Positions 22,651 to 31,154 of a stretch of DNA of 31,154 bases are shown here, one piece after another (position 1 is the stretch's first letter; every line of letters begins with the position of its first letter). This DNA is from Actinomycetota bacterium. Lineage in GTDB: Bacteria > Actinomycetota > Acidimicrobiia > Acidimicrobiales > Ilumatobacteraceae. A program made the translations under genes and the position numbers. The DNA lies in contig SYDZ01000040.1 of NCBI GenBank assembly GCA_005801025.1, positions 1-31,154 of the forward strand. The letters are read 5' to 3'. The notes below the pieces were generated by a model, which was not told the origin of the DNA, searched no databases, and was given only the letters and a program-made list of their open reading frames with translations.

Positions 22651-23250
22651 ATGGGTTTGGTGCGCAACGTTCTTGATGATGGACTCGGAGGCGTTGAGCA
22701 CAACTTCATCACCGGAAAAATTGAAGATTTAGTTAAGTGGTCGCGTAGCCGTTCAAGTTGGGGCGCAACTTTTGGTCTGGCTTGTTGCGCTATTGAAATG
22801 ATGGGAACTGGCGGCCCGCACTATGACATCGCCCGCTTCGGAATGGAAGTATTCCGCGCCTCGCCGCGTCAGGCAGACATCATCATTGTTGCGGGTCGTG
22901 TGAGTCAGAAGATGGCCCCAGTTCTGCGTCAGGTGTATGACCAAATGATGGAACCGAAGTGGGTGATCTCCATGGGTGTGTGTGCATCAAGTGGTGGGAT
23001 GTTTAATAACTACGCAATTCTTCAAGGTGTCGATCAAATCGTTCCTGTTGACGTTTACGCTCCTGGTTGTCCTCCGACACCTGAAACTTTGATTCATGCA
23101 ATCGAGACCTTGCATCAAAAGATTGAAGACGGAGAAATCATGCGTCGTCGCGCTAGCAGTGGAGCGGGTGCAAACATCCACATCACCGAGATTCCAGCGC
23201 AAACTGCACCAGTCTCTCTATCAATTGGCCGCACAGAGACCTGGTCATGA
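22651..23250 (+). CDS. nuoB: NADH-quinone oxidoreductase subunit B
   Basis: A 199-residue protein started at the ATG at 22651, which has a GGGGG ribosome site and gives the standard N-terminus; the frame is open further up into nuoA. Cluster N2 ligands are visible: the tandem Cys pair in FGLACCAIEMM, Cys in SMGVCASSGGMFNNYA and Cys in DVYAPGCPPTPETLI. N2 is the last cluster before quinone. The C-terminal 35 residues (Ser/Ala/Thr-rich) go beyond the core fold. It overlaps nuoC by four bases. Confidence 0.95.
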   Translation: MGLVRNVLDDGLGGVEHNFITGKIEDLVKWSRSRSSWGATFGLACCAIEMMGTGGPHYDIARFGMEVFRASPRQADIIIVAGRVSQKMAPVLRQVYDQMMEPKWVISMGVCASSGGMFNNYAILQGVDQIVPVDVYAPGCPPTPETLIHAIETLHQKIEDGEIMRRRASSGAGANIHITEIPAQTAPVSLSIGRTETWS

Positions 23251-23747
23251 GCGATCAAGAAGGAACTCCTGAAGCCCAACCGATGTTGCATGGTTGCCCA
23301 CTCACTGACTCACACGGGCAAGCGGTGGTGCACCCTTCGCGCGCACAGTACGTGGCGCTTCTGAAAAAATTATTAGATAGTGGCTACGCAATGTGTTGCG
23401 ATCTGACAGCGGTGGACTTTCTCACTCACCCCGGACGTTCATTACCCGACGGAATCGTTGCTGAACGATTTGAAATCGTTGTCAATCTCACAGCAATCGC
23501 TTCTCGTGATCGCATTCGTGTGCGTGTTCAGGTGCCTGAATCAGACACAACTATCGCATCAGTGTTTGACCTTTGGCCGGGGACAGAGGCGATGGAGCGC
23601 GAAGTTTTTGATATGTTCGGCATTTCCTTTGATGGCCATCCTGATCTGACGCGTATTTTGATGCCAGAAGACTGGGATGGTCATCCGCTGCGCAAGGATT
23701 ATGAAATTGGTCGTATCCCTGTTCAGTTCAAGGGGTCGCACTCATGA
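23247..23747 (+). CDS. nuoC: NADH-quinone oxidoreductase subunit C
   Basis: A 166-residue protein with the 30-kDa subunit signature EREVFDMFGISFDGHPDLTR followed by ILMPEDWDGHPLRKDY, close to the C-terminus. The N-terminal half has the usual alpha/beta fold, with MCCDLTAVDFLTHPGR in the region that precedes the core. It is part of the peripheral arm and sits beside NuoD. It is a separate gene, not fused to nuoD as in enterobacteria. Start and stop overlap the neighbours by four bases each, indicating coupling. Confidence 0.95.
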   Translation: MSDQEGTPEAQPMLHGCPLTDSHGQAVVHPSRAQYVALLKKLLDSGYAMCCDLTAVDFLTHPGRSLPDGIVAERFEIVVNLTAIASRDRIRVRVQVPESDTTIASVFDLWPGTEAMEREVFDMFGISFDGHPDLTRILMPEDWDGHPLRKDYEIGRIPVQFKGSHS

Positions 23748-25078
23748 CGTCTGGTCAAAATATTTTTAAGACCAACGAAGGGGCCCAGGAAATGCGTGCC
23801 CGCAGCGAAATCAGCGCCAAGGAAATTTTGCGTGAAGTTGGTTCGGTCCTACGCATGAGTGAAGCCGAAGTTGCCAATCTTGGGCAATCGTCGGGCGATT
23901 CTGACGAAGATCAAACGATGATCATCAACATGGGGCCTCAGCACCCCAGCACTCACGGAGTATTGCGTTTGATGTTGGAGTTGCAAGGTGAAACTGTTCT
24001 GCGTTGCAAGCCGATCATTGGCTACTTGCACACCGGGATGGAGAAAACTGGTGAAGACCTGACGTACATGCAAGGTGGCACCAATGTCACGCGCATGGAT
24101 TATTTGAGTCCATTAAATAATGAGCTTGTTTTCTCAATGGCTGTTGAAAAATTGCTTGGCATTGAAAACGATATTCCTGAGCGTGCCGTATGGATGCGAA
24201 TGCTCCTTTCAGAACTCAATCGCATGAGTAGCCATTTGTTGTTCTTGGCTACGAACGGTATGGATCTTGGCGCAGTGTCAATGATGTTGTATGGCTGGCG
24301 TGAACGTGAAGAGGTTTTGCGCTTCTTTCAAAAGGTGACTGGCTTGCGCATGAATCACAACTTCATTCGTCCTGGAGGTGTGGCAGCCGACCTGCCTGCG
24401 GGTTGGCGCAGCGATGTTCTTGAGATTCTTGAAATGTTGCCGGGTCGTCTGGCCGAATACGACATCTTGATGACCGATCAACCCATCTGGCGTGAGCGTC
24501 TGCAAGGTGTTGGCGTGATTACTGCAGATGAAGCTTTGGCCCTCGGAACGAGTGGACCGATTTTGCGCTCAACGGGTGTGGCGTGGGACCTGCGACGGGA
24601 TCAGCCGTATCTGCATTATGAGAAGATGGAGTTTGATGTCATCGTCGGTTCCTACGGCGACGCCTTTGATCGTTATGCAATCCGCATCAATGAAATTCGC
24701 GAGTCGATGCGCATCGTGTATCAGATTCTTGACAATATGCCCAAGGGTGACTACCGCATTCAGAATAAGAAAGTGACTCCACCGCCGCGAGCACGCATTG
24801 ACGAATCTATGGAAGCACTGATCCACCACTTCAAGATTTTCACCGAGGGATTCAAGGTTCCTGAGGGTGAGGTTTATGTGGCGATTGAAAGTCCGCGCGG
24901 AGAAATTGGTTGCTACATCGTCAGCGACGGTGGCTCCAAGCCATATCGCATTCATATGAGGGCCCCCAGTTTTGTCAATATCCAGGCTTTGCCACACATG
25001 ATGCGTGGTGGCTTAGTAGCCGATGCAGTCGCAGTGATTTCGTCCATTGACCCAGTTCTAGGAGAGGTTGATCGCTGA
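23744..25078 (+). CDS. nuoD: NADH-quinone oxidoreductase subunit D
   Basis: A 444-residue protein. The quinone-site loop INMGPQHPSTHGVLRL starts near residue 61, followed by GYLHTGMEKTGEDLTYMQ, NELVFSMAVEKLLGIE and, at the C-terminus, GGLVADAVAVISSIDPVLGEVDR. This is the 49-kDa subunit that forms the quinone pocket with NuoB. The first 60 residues are a charged, Glu/Ser-rich arm longer than in Thermus Nqo4 as I recall it. An internal Met at codon 39 or 59 could be an alternative start, but the ATGA overlap with nuoC supports 23744. The stop overlaps nuoE by one base. Confidence 0.95.
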   Translation: MTSGQNIFKTNEGAQEMRARSEISAKEILREVGSVLRMSEAEVANLGQSSGDSDEDQTMIINMGPQHPSTHGVLRLMLELQGETVLRCKPIIGYLHTGMEKTGEDLTYMQGGTNVTRMDYLSPLNNELVFSMAVEKLLGIENDIPERAVWMRMLLSELNRMSSHLLFLATNGMDLGAVSMMLYGWREREEVLRFFQKVTGLRMNHNFIRPGGVAADLPAGWRSDVLEILEMLPGRLAEYDILMTDQPIWRERLQGVGVITADEALALGTSGPILRSTGVAWDLRRDQPYLHYEKMEFDVIVGSYGDAFDRYAIRINEIRESMRIVYQILDNMPKGDYRIQNKKVTPPPRARIDESMEALIHHFKIFTEGFKVPEGEVYVAIESPRGEIGCYIVSDGGSKPYRIHMRAPSFVNIQALPHMMRGGLVADAVAVISSIDPVLGEVDR

Positions 25079-25692
25079 TGTCGCGTTTATCTGAAGGCAA
25101 CATTCGTCTTGCCAAGGAGATCATTGGTCGCTATCCGCGTCCGCGTTCGGCGATGATCCCCTTATTGCACATGGCTCAGCAACAAGATGGCTACATCACC
25201 AATGATGCGATGGTGCATATTGGTGAACTTGTCGGTTCGACATCAGCCGAGGTCTACGGCACGGCGTCGTTCTACGAGATGTTCAAGTTTGAACCAGTTG
25301 GAAAATATCTGGTCAATATCTGCGGAACCTTGTCTTGTGCGCTGATGGGATCAGAGGAACTGATGCATTATGCCGAACACAAGCTGGGCGTCAAGATGGG
25401 CGGGACGACCGATGATGGCATGTTCACTCTTGAGCACGCAGAATGTCAGGCAGCTTGCACCGAGGCACCCTGCCTTCAAGTGAATTATCGTTACCGCTTC
25501 CGAGTGACGGCAGCCGATTTTGATTCACTGATTGATGATTTGTCCGCTGGTCGTCTCGTTGATGAGATCCCTGCGCACGGCACAGTGGCTCGGGTGGGCC
25601 AGCACATTCCGCGCGACCGTGGTGTCGGAGCGATACCCCCAGAGTCAGTAACCGAAGCCCCTGTTTGGTTGGATGGAAAGGCTGCGCTATGA
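25078..25692 (+). CDS. nuoE: NADH-quinone oxidoreductase subunit E
   Basis: A 204-residue thioredoxin-fold subunit of the NADH-oxidising module. It carries the N1a [2Fe-2S] ligands in NICGTLSCALMG (C-x4-C) and HAECQAACTEAPCLQVN (C-x3-C). The N-terminal helical domain includes RSAMIPLLHMAQQQDGYI and VYGTASFYEMFKFEPVG. The C-terminal 35 residues (ARVGQHIPRDRGVGAIPP and on) extend beyond the core and are of unknown use. The stop overlaps the nuoF start by three bases. Nothing else is unusual. Confidence 0.95.
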   Translation: MSRLSEGNIRLAKEIIGRYPRPRSAMIPLLHMAQQQDGYITNDAMVHIGELVGSTSAEVYGTASFYEMFKFEPVGKYLVNICGTLSCALMGSEELMHYAEHKLGVKMGGTTDDGMFTLEHAECQAACTEAPCLQVNYRYRFRVTAADFDSLIDDLSAGRLVDEIPAHGTVARVGQHIPRDRGVGAIPPESVTEAPVWLDGKAAL

Positions 25693-27089
25693 CCGGTACC
25701 TACGCACACGCTCCAGGATTTATCGTCGGAGATCGCCCGAAAATTGTGACCTCACGATTTGAATACGAAGATTCATACACGTTGACGCGTTACTTGGCAA
25801 CTGATGGCTACCAGGGTCTGCGCGCCGCTCTCAGTCGCCCAGCCAATGAAGTGCACGACGAAGTACGGACCGCTACGGTGCTCGGGCGCGGCGGTGCAGG
25901 TTTCCCTGCTGGAACAAAATGGGGTCTCACTCCGCAAGGCGTCTACCCGCGTTATCTCGTTGTCAACGGCGATGAGAGTGAACCAGGAACTTATAAAGAT
26001 CGTCTGCTGATGGAGCGCGATCCACATCAATTGATTGAAGGCTGCCTGATCGCGTGTTACGCAGCAGGTTTATCGCAGTGTTTTTTGTATATCCGCGGCG
26101 AGATGGCCCTTGCTCAAGAGCGAGTCGCAGTTGCGTTGAATGATGCTTATGCAGCCGGCTATATCGGTAAAAATATTTTGGGCACACACTTTTCTGTTGA
26201 CATTGTTCTCCATTGGGGTGCAGGTGCTTATGTTGTTGGCGAAGAAACTGCACTGATTGAAAGTCTTGAGGGCAATCGTGGCATGCCACGATTGAAGCCT
26301 CCTTTCTTCCCTGCAGCAAATGGTCTGTACGGTCAACCAACGATTGTCAACAATGTTGAAACCTTGGCGAACTTGCCGTGGTTGATGTGCAATGGTGCCG
26401 AGGCCTACACGGCGATTGGAACTAAGACATCTCCAGGAACCCGTATGGTTGCTGTGAGTGGCCATGTCAAGCGACCCGGTGTTTATGAAATCGTCAATGG
26501 TGTCACTACATTTCGGGATTTGTTGTACAAAGAGGAATTCTGTGGCGGCATTCGCAATAACAATGAACTCAAGGCCTTCGTTCCTGGCGGTGGCTCGGCA
26601 CCTTGGTTCACACCAGATCAATTGGATCTTCCCTTTGAGGGCAGCCAGGTTGGTGCAGCAGGTTCAATGCTCGGTTCAGGAGCGATCATGGTGATGGATG
26701 AGACCACTGACATCCCAGCTGCTGCTTTGACACTTACTCGTTTTTACGCTCACTAATCTTGTGGCAAGTGCACGCCGTGTCGTGAGGGCGGAACTTGGCT
26801 TGAGCGCATTTTGAGTCGTGTCGTTGATGGCAAGGGAACGGCCGCCGATCTTGAGCAGTTAATTGAGGTTGGCACTTCAATTTGCCCTGGAGATTTCCCC
26901 CATGCCTCCAATGAGAAGTTGGGGCTAGCGGCGGTTCCTTTCCCATACAAGATGAACACCATTTGTTTCGTTGGACCATCGGCATATGCGCCTGTGAACT
27001 CGGCCCTGGTGCTGTTCCGCGAAGAGTTTGAAGCAAGAATTGTCAAACGACACACCATTCCTGTGACTGCTGTGGGAGCGGCGTTATGA
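25689..27089 (+). pseudogene. nuoF: NADH-quinone oxidoreductase subunit F, interrupted by an in-frame TAA
   Basis: A 466-codon frame in which codon 356 (26754-26756) is TAA. The first part has the FMN/NADH site (VLGRGGAGFPAGTKWGL, NGDESEPGTYKDR, VGEETALIESLEG) and ends LTLTRFYAH. After the stop the same frame goes on SCGKCTPCREGGTWLERI, with the N3 [4Fe-4S] Cys at codons 358, 361 and 364, then MNTICFVGPSA with the fourth. The family has HESCGKC here, so a Glu codon GAA has become TAA by one base. There is no frameshift. Without the second part the subunit would lack cluster N3. A sequencing error is quite possible, because the rest is well kept and nuoG overlaps the end (ATGA). The start is the ATG at 25689. 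Confidence 0.88.
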
Positions 27090-29455
27090 CCACCACCGAA
27101 CCGAATATCGAAGTGGAGATACCTCTTGACCCCAATGCGATCACGATGTCGATCAACGGCAAGTCGGTAGCGGCGCGTAAAGGTGAATTGATTATTGCTG
27201 CGGCCGATCGCAGTGGCGATTATATTCCACGTTTCTGTTATCACCCACGGATGAGTTCTGTTGGCATGTGTCGTCAATGTCTCGTTGAAGTGGAAGGCCC
27301 GCGCGGACCGATGATGGTGGTCAGTTGTATGACTTCGGTAGGTGAAGGTCAGATTGTTCGCACCGAAACTGAGCAAGTGAAACGGGCCCAAGAGGGAATC
27401 GTCGAGTTGCTCCTCGCCAATCATCCGCTCGACTGTCCGGTGTGTGACAAGGGGGGCGAATGCCCATTGCAAGATCAGGCCTTTAGTCATGGTCCAGGGG
27501 AAAGTCGTTTCATAGAAGAGAAGCGTCATTACGAAAAGCCCATTCCGATTAGCGATTTAGTGTTGCTGGATCGCGAGCGTTGCATCTTGTGCGATCGCTG
27601 CACTCGTTTTGCCGATGAAGTCGCTGGTGATGCATTGATCCAATTCACCTCGCGTGGGAATAACACGCAAATTCAGACATTCCCAGACGAGCCATTTAGT
27701 TCGTATTTCTCTGGCAACACAGTGCAGATTTGCCCCGTTGGGGCCCTGACTGCTCAGCCGTATCGCTTTAAGGCACGTCCTTGGGATCTCGCTAAGATCG
27801 AAAGCACTTGCACGACCTGTTCCGTTGGTTGTCGCATCACACTCGAATCGAGTCGCGATGAAATGTTGCGCTATCAAGGCGTGGACAGCGATCCGGTGAA
27901 TCATGGGTGGCTCTGCGACAAGGGTCGTTTCAACTTTGAGTCAATAAAGAGTAACCAACGCATTGAAAATCCAATGGTGCGGTCCGATGGAGATCTTGTT
28001 GCTACTTCGTGGAGCGTGGCTTTGTCTAGTGCAGCCAGTCTCATCGCCCAAGCGATCAAAGACGGGGGTCCACAAAGTGTGGCGATTCTCGGTGGTGCTC
28101 GCGGAACGAACGAAGACGCTTATGCGTGGGCACGTTTGGCGCAGTCCTTAGGTATCAGCAATGTTGACGCTCAATTTGATGATGGTCTTCCAACGTCGCT
28201 CTTTGGCTATGCCCAAGCAACGATTGATGAGGCTGCTCATGCCACGACAGTGTTATTGCTGTCTCCCGACCTCAAAGAAGAATTGCCGATTTTGTATGTG
28301 CGCTTACGTGATGCGTCAGAGAAGAAGCGCAGCAAACTCATTGAGTTTGTACCCAAGCAAACGGGACTCACGCGCTATGCCTGGAAGTCGGCCAGTTACG
28401 AACCAGGTCGTCAGGTGTCGGTGATCCAGCAGACGCTGACCGATCCTGCGGTAGCGGCTCAAATCGCTCAGGGCTCAGTTGTCGTCGTTGTCGGTCGGGC
28501 GAACTTGGCTGAAAACGATTCATTCACGATGGCTGCCCTTGATGCAGTGTTGGCCATCGCCCCATAGGCCACGGTCCTGCCAGTCGTACGTCGTGGCAAT
28601 ATCCGTGGAGCCGTTGAAACTGGATTGGTCATGGGGTCAACCAACTCAATTCTGCGATCGGCTATTGATGGCGAGATCAATTGCTTGGTTCTCGTTGGTG
28701 CTGATCCGATGAATGACGTTCCCGATTCACATCTTGTACGTCAAGCGCTGGCAGCGGTCCCGAAAATTATCGCCGTTGACACAACGATGTCACCTTCGTT
28801 GCAACGTTGTGAGGTCGTTCTACCTGCTGCCGCTTTTGGCGAGAAGGATGGCACCACAACCAACCTTGAAGGTCGCGTCACACAACTCAACCGCAAGGTC
28901 AACGCACGCGGTACAGCCCGTCCCGATTGGATGATTGCTGTAGAACTTGGCGAGTTATTAGGCCATGATTTGGGCTTGGGATCGGTGCAAGAAATTCATT
29001 CCCAACTAGCACGCAATGTGGCGAGTTTCGCTGATGTTTCGCGTGCCGCATTAGCTGTGAATCCCGATGGTGTGTTGCTCCGTCGTTCGATGACCCAGCC
29101 ACACAGTGCGACCGCCACGGAAGTTCCAGTTCACTCGGGTTTTGGATATCGATTAGTCGTCAGTCGCAAGTTGTATGACAATGGCACGAACGTCGCCCAG
29201 TCTCCGTCCTTGATGGGACTTGCCCCAAGTTCTGCATTACATATGCACCCGCTCGATTTCAGCAGTCTTGGAGTTGACGAAGGAACATCCATCAAAGTCT
29301 CAAATCACCGCACCTCAATCGTCATCCCAGTTGTGATGGACGAATCGATAGTACGTGGCACAGTGTGGGCGGCATGGGCACTGATTGGCGCGAATATCGG
29401 TGAACTCATTGATTCGTCACGTCTAGTCAATGATGTGAATGTGGAGACTCTGTGA
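27086..29455 (+). pseudogene. nuoG: NADH-quinone oxidoreductase subunit G, interrupted by an in-frame TAG
   Basis: A 789-codon frame with TAG at codon 494 (28565-28567). The first part holds the [2Fe-2S] ligands (CYHPRMSSVGMCRQCLVEVEG), the His-type cluster region HPLDCPVCDKGGECPLQ, CILCDRCTRF, and CTTCSVGCRI with WLCDKGRF matching the N7 ligands. All clusters thus precede the stop. The same frame continues at once with ATVLPVVRRGNIRGAVE and LVLVGADPMNDVPD, the C-terminal molybdopterin-type fold, to a normal TGA. The change of one base (GAG, CAG or AAG to TAG) would explain it. Like nuoF, this may be an error in the sequence or a recent nonsense mutation. It overlaps nuoH at its end. Confidence 0.88.
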
Positions 29456-30672
29456 TGGTCGGCAGTGCATCACTACTCGGACTTGATCCAATTTCTATCG
29501 GCAATCTGATGTGGGCGCCCTTGCTCATTATTTTGATGAAGGTCGTCGTTGTCTTTGGAGTCGGACTAGTAGCCACGATGTTGATGGTGTGGTTTGAGCG
29601 AAAAGCAATCGCCGGCATGAATAACCGCATTGGGCCCAATAAGGCTGGTCCCTGGGGCCTCTTGCAAACCCTCGCAGATGGCACAAAGTTGTTCTTCAAA
29701 GAAGATCTGCTTCCTGAACGCGCCGACCGTTTTGTTTTTAGATTGGCTCCGTTCTTGGCATTCGTTCCCGCCTTTTTGGTGTGGTCAATCATTCCTCTCG
29801 GTGGAGATTTCTCGAACGGTAAAGATGGTCTCGTGACTTGGTTTGGTCACACCACGCGAGTGCAGTTAGCCGATCCTCCCGTGGGCATTTTGCTGTTGTT
29901 GGCGCTCTCATCAATTGCGGTCTACGGCATCATGCTGGCGGGCTGGTCAAGCGGCTCAAAGTATCCGCTGTTGGGATCAGTTCGAGCTTCAGCGCAGATG
30001 GTTTCTTATGAAGCTGCTCTTGGTTTGAGCGTGGCTACCGTCATCTTGTTGGCTGGCACATTGTCAACTAGTGGAATCGTTGGTCACCAAGGGAACTTCG
30101 CGAATTGGCATGTCATCTCAACGGGTGTCATTCCATTCGTGATCTTCATGATCGCCGCCACTGCCGAGATGAACCGTCCACCCTTCGACTTAGTTGAGGC
30201 CGAGCAAGAACTCGTGGGTGGTTTCAATACTGAGTATTCCGGCATTCGCTTCGGGTTATTTTTCTTGGCCGAATTTATGAACACCATTACCATGAGTGGA
30301 ATCATTGTCACGCTGTTCTTCGGTGGGCCACAAGGACTCTTTGATATCCCCGGCATTCCTGGTGCGTGGGAAGGCACCCTATGGCTCATCGCCAAGATCG
30401 TGGTCTTCTTGTATATCTATGTGTGGATGCGTGCCACATTGCCTCGCTTCCGTTATGACCAGTTGATGAATCTCGGTTGGAAGATCTTGATTCCCGCTTC
30501 GCTGGGATGGTTCATGTTGATGGCCGTTCTGCGTCTTGCTCGGGATCAAGATTGGAATCGTGGTGTCGTGGTTACTGCTTGCATTGTTGTGCTATTACTT
30601 TGCGTGGGAATTTTGTCGTTAGCAAATCGTGTCAGTAAAGCCAACCGCGAACGTGAAGGAGCGATGTTCTGA
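29455..30672 (+). CDS. nuoH: NADH-quinone oxidoreductase subunit H
   Basis: A 405-residue membrane protein with about eight or nine helices. It has the ND1 hallmarks: MVWFERKAIAGMNNRIGPNKAGPWG in pieces (ERKAIAG, RIGPNKAGP), LLQTLADGTKLFFKED, the acidic loop AEMNRPPFDLVEAEQELVGG with TEYSGIRFG, and near the end RATLPRFRYDQLMNLGWK. NuoH forms the entrance of the quinone chamber and the start of the proton path. A GTG at 29452 is equally possible as start (GTGA overlap); I chose the ATG at 29455. It overlaps the nuoI start by one base. Confidence 0.94.
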   Translation: MVGSASLLGLDPISIGNLMWAPLLIILMKVVVVFGVGLVATMLMVWFERKAIAGMNNRIGPNKAGPWGLLQTLADGTKLFFKEDLLPERADRFVFRLAPFLAFVPAFLVWSIIPLGGDFSNGKDGLVTWFGHTTRVQLADPPVGILLLLALSSIAVYGIMLAGWSSGSKYPLLGSVRASAQMVSYEAALGLSVATVILLAGTLSTSGIVGHQGNFANWHVISTGVIPFVIFMIAATAEMNRPPFDLVEAEQELVGGFNTEYSGIRFGLFFLAEFMNTITMSGIIVTLFFGGPQGLFDIPGIPGAWEGTLWLIAKIVVFLYIYVWMRATLPRFRYDQLMNLGWKILIPASLGWFMLMAVLRLARDQDWNRGVVVTACIVVLLLCVGILSLANRVSKANREREGAMF

Positions 30673-31130
30673 TGGGCTACCTCGGAGGATTTCTCGTCAC
30701 CCTGGCCCAGGTAGGTCGGCGCAATAAAGTCACCCTCGAATATTCCGGTGGTCGCGAGAACAAAAAGGGCAAGCCACAACGCGATGAAAAAGCTCCTAAG
30801 CCAGAACGCTTGCACGGCCGCCATGTTTTGAACCGTTACGAAGATGGTATGGAGAAATGCATTGGTTGCGAATTGTGCGCCGGTGTGTGCCCAGCCAAGT
30901 GCATCTATGTCCGTGGTGCCGATAATGATCCAGAAAATCCGACCTCACCAGGTGAGCGCTTCGGCTTTGTCTACGAGATCAACTACTTGCGCTGCATTCA
31001 CTGCGATCTCTGCGTTGAAGCCTGTCCAACGGAGGCAATCACAGAGTCGAAGTTGTTTGAGTTCTCATTTTTGAATCGTCAGGATGCGATCTACACAAAA
31101 ACTGAACTCGTTGTCGGTGATGATGGCTAG
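30672..31130 (+). CDS. nuoI: NADH-quinone oxidoreductase subunit I
   Basis: A 152-residue protein with the two [4Fe-4S] motifs of the TYKY subunit: CIGCELCAGVCPAKC (about residues 63-77) and CIHCDLCVEACPTEA (about 108-122). These are clusters N6a and N6b, linking NuoG to NuoB. The N-terminal amphipathic region binds the membrane, and residues 23-46 are Lys/Arg/Glu-rich. The segment HGRHVLNRYEDGMEKCIGCE is family-typical. It is the last complete gene in the window, ending TAG 31128-31130; nuoJ should follow. Confidence 0.95.
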   Translation: MGYLGGFLVTLAQVGRRNKVTLEYSGGRENKKGKPQRDEKAPKPERLHGRHVLNRYEDGMEKCIGCELCAGVCPAKCIYVRGADNDPENPTSPGERFGFVYEINYLRCIHCDLCVEACPTEAITESKLFEFSFLNRQDAIYTKTELVVGDDG

Positions 31131-31133
31131 CCA

Positions 31134-31154
31134 CTGCAGTTGCCGTGGGAAGAC
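31134..31154 (+). CDS. nuoJ: Possible start of nuoJ, cut by the window edge
   Basis: Only 24 bases remain after nuoI. In the same frame as nuoI, after its stop, they read PLQLPWED, which resembles the start of some NuoJ proteins. No ATG or GTG precedes it in that frame, so a TTG at 31140 or CTG at 31134 would be the start. This is a weak call from position and eight residues. Confidence 0.2.

Noticed and set aside
26753..27529. 258-codon open frame on the minus strand
   Set aside because: It is antisense to the nuoF end and the nuoG start, which are strongly conserved coding sequence, and its translation resembles no protein family.
26754..28567. Stop-codon reassignment (TAA/TAG read as Glu)
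   Set aside because: TAA and TAG end many intact genes in the same window, such as nadE, hemB, proC, the ferredoxin gene and nuoI, so genome-wide recoding does not fit.
1..31154. CRISPR arrays, tRNA or rRNA genes, insertion sequences or prophage
   Set aside because: No regularly spaced repeats, tRNA cloverleaf, rRNA segments, transposase or phage gene was seen. The window is ordinary metabolic and respiratory chromosome.

Overview
The window looks like an actinobacterial chromosome segment of moderate GC content (judged by eye). The pointers are mshA (mycothiol) followed by a YbjN-domain gene, a protein carrying the RsiG cyclic-di-GMP signature, Rex, and a MenJ-like reductase next to respiratory genes. 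The cytochrome b is of the split b6f/Gram-positive type rather than the fused QcrB of Mycobacterium or Streptomyces. I therefore infer a lineage outside the classical Actinomycetia, possibly Acidimicrobiia-like. That placement is inference and is not proven by the sequence.

Layout. Positions 1-2169: the 3' end of nadE converges on an MFS transporter and a histidine-phosphatase gene on the minus strand. Positions 2222-5615: a MoaD/ThiS-like protein, an RsiG-like protein, mshA, a YbjN-domain gene and proC on the plus strand. Positions 5616-5870: a non-coding leader with strong hairpins, then a DUF62 SAM adenosyltransferase gene, a 27-residue membrane micro-ORF and a converging 7-TM gene of unknown function. 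Positions 7710-13732: rex and a complete hemA-hemC-hemD-hemB-hemL run taking glutamyl-tRNA to uroporphyrinogen III. Positions 13750-16526: an exported protein of unknown function, then a MenJ-like flavoprotein and a monoheme cytochrome c on the minus strand. A 418-bp divergent regulatory region follows. Positions 16945-31130: one long plus-strand respiratory unit. It runs from an unknown 3-TM protein through ferredoxin, cytochrome b (N and C halves), Rieske protein, diheme cytochrome c and an unknown 3-TM protein, and continues after 3 bp into nuoABCDEFGHI.

The genes fit a coherent theme. Heme is made by the hem operon and used by the b- and c-type cytochromes. Menaquinone, probably saturated by the MenJ-like enzyme, links complex I to the cytochrome bc complex, and Rex senses the NADH/NAD+ ratio.

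The most notable points are as follows. The bc complex is b6f-like, with a Cys at the heme c_i position, and carries a ferredoxin and two unknown membrane proteins. A short 'IPxHLLxR' motif appears three times in two separate bc-chain proteins. There is a two-motif RsiG homologue. HemL has an N-terminal extension with four Cys spaced every five residues. The DUF62 enzyme appears to lack its catalytic His. The MoaD-like protein ends Gly-Gly-Ser-Ser. A structured leader RNA is likely upstream of the DUF62 gene. Single in-frame stop codons interrupt both nuoF (TAA) and nuoG (TAG), although the reading frames continue intact beyond them.
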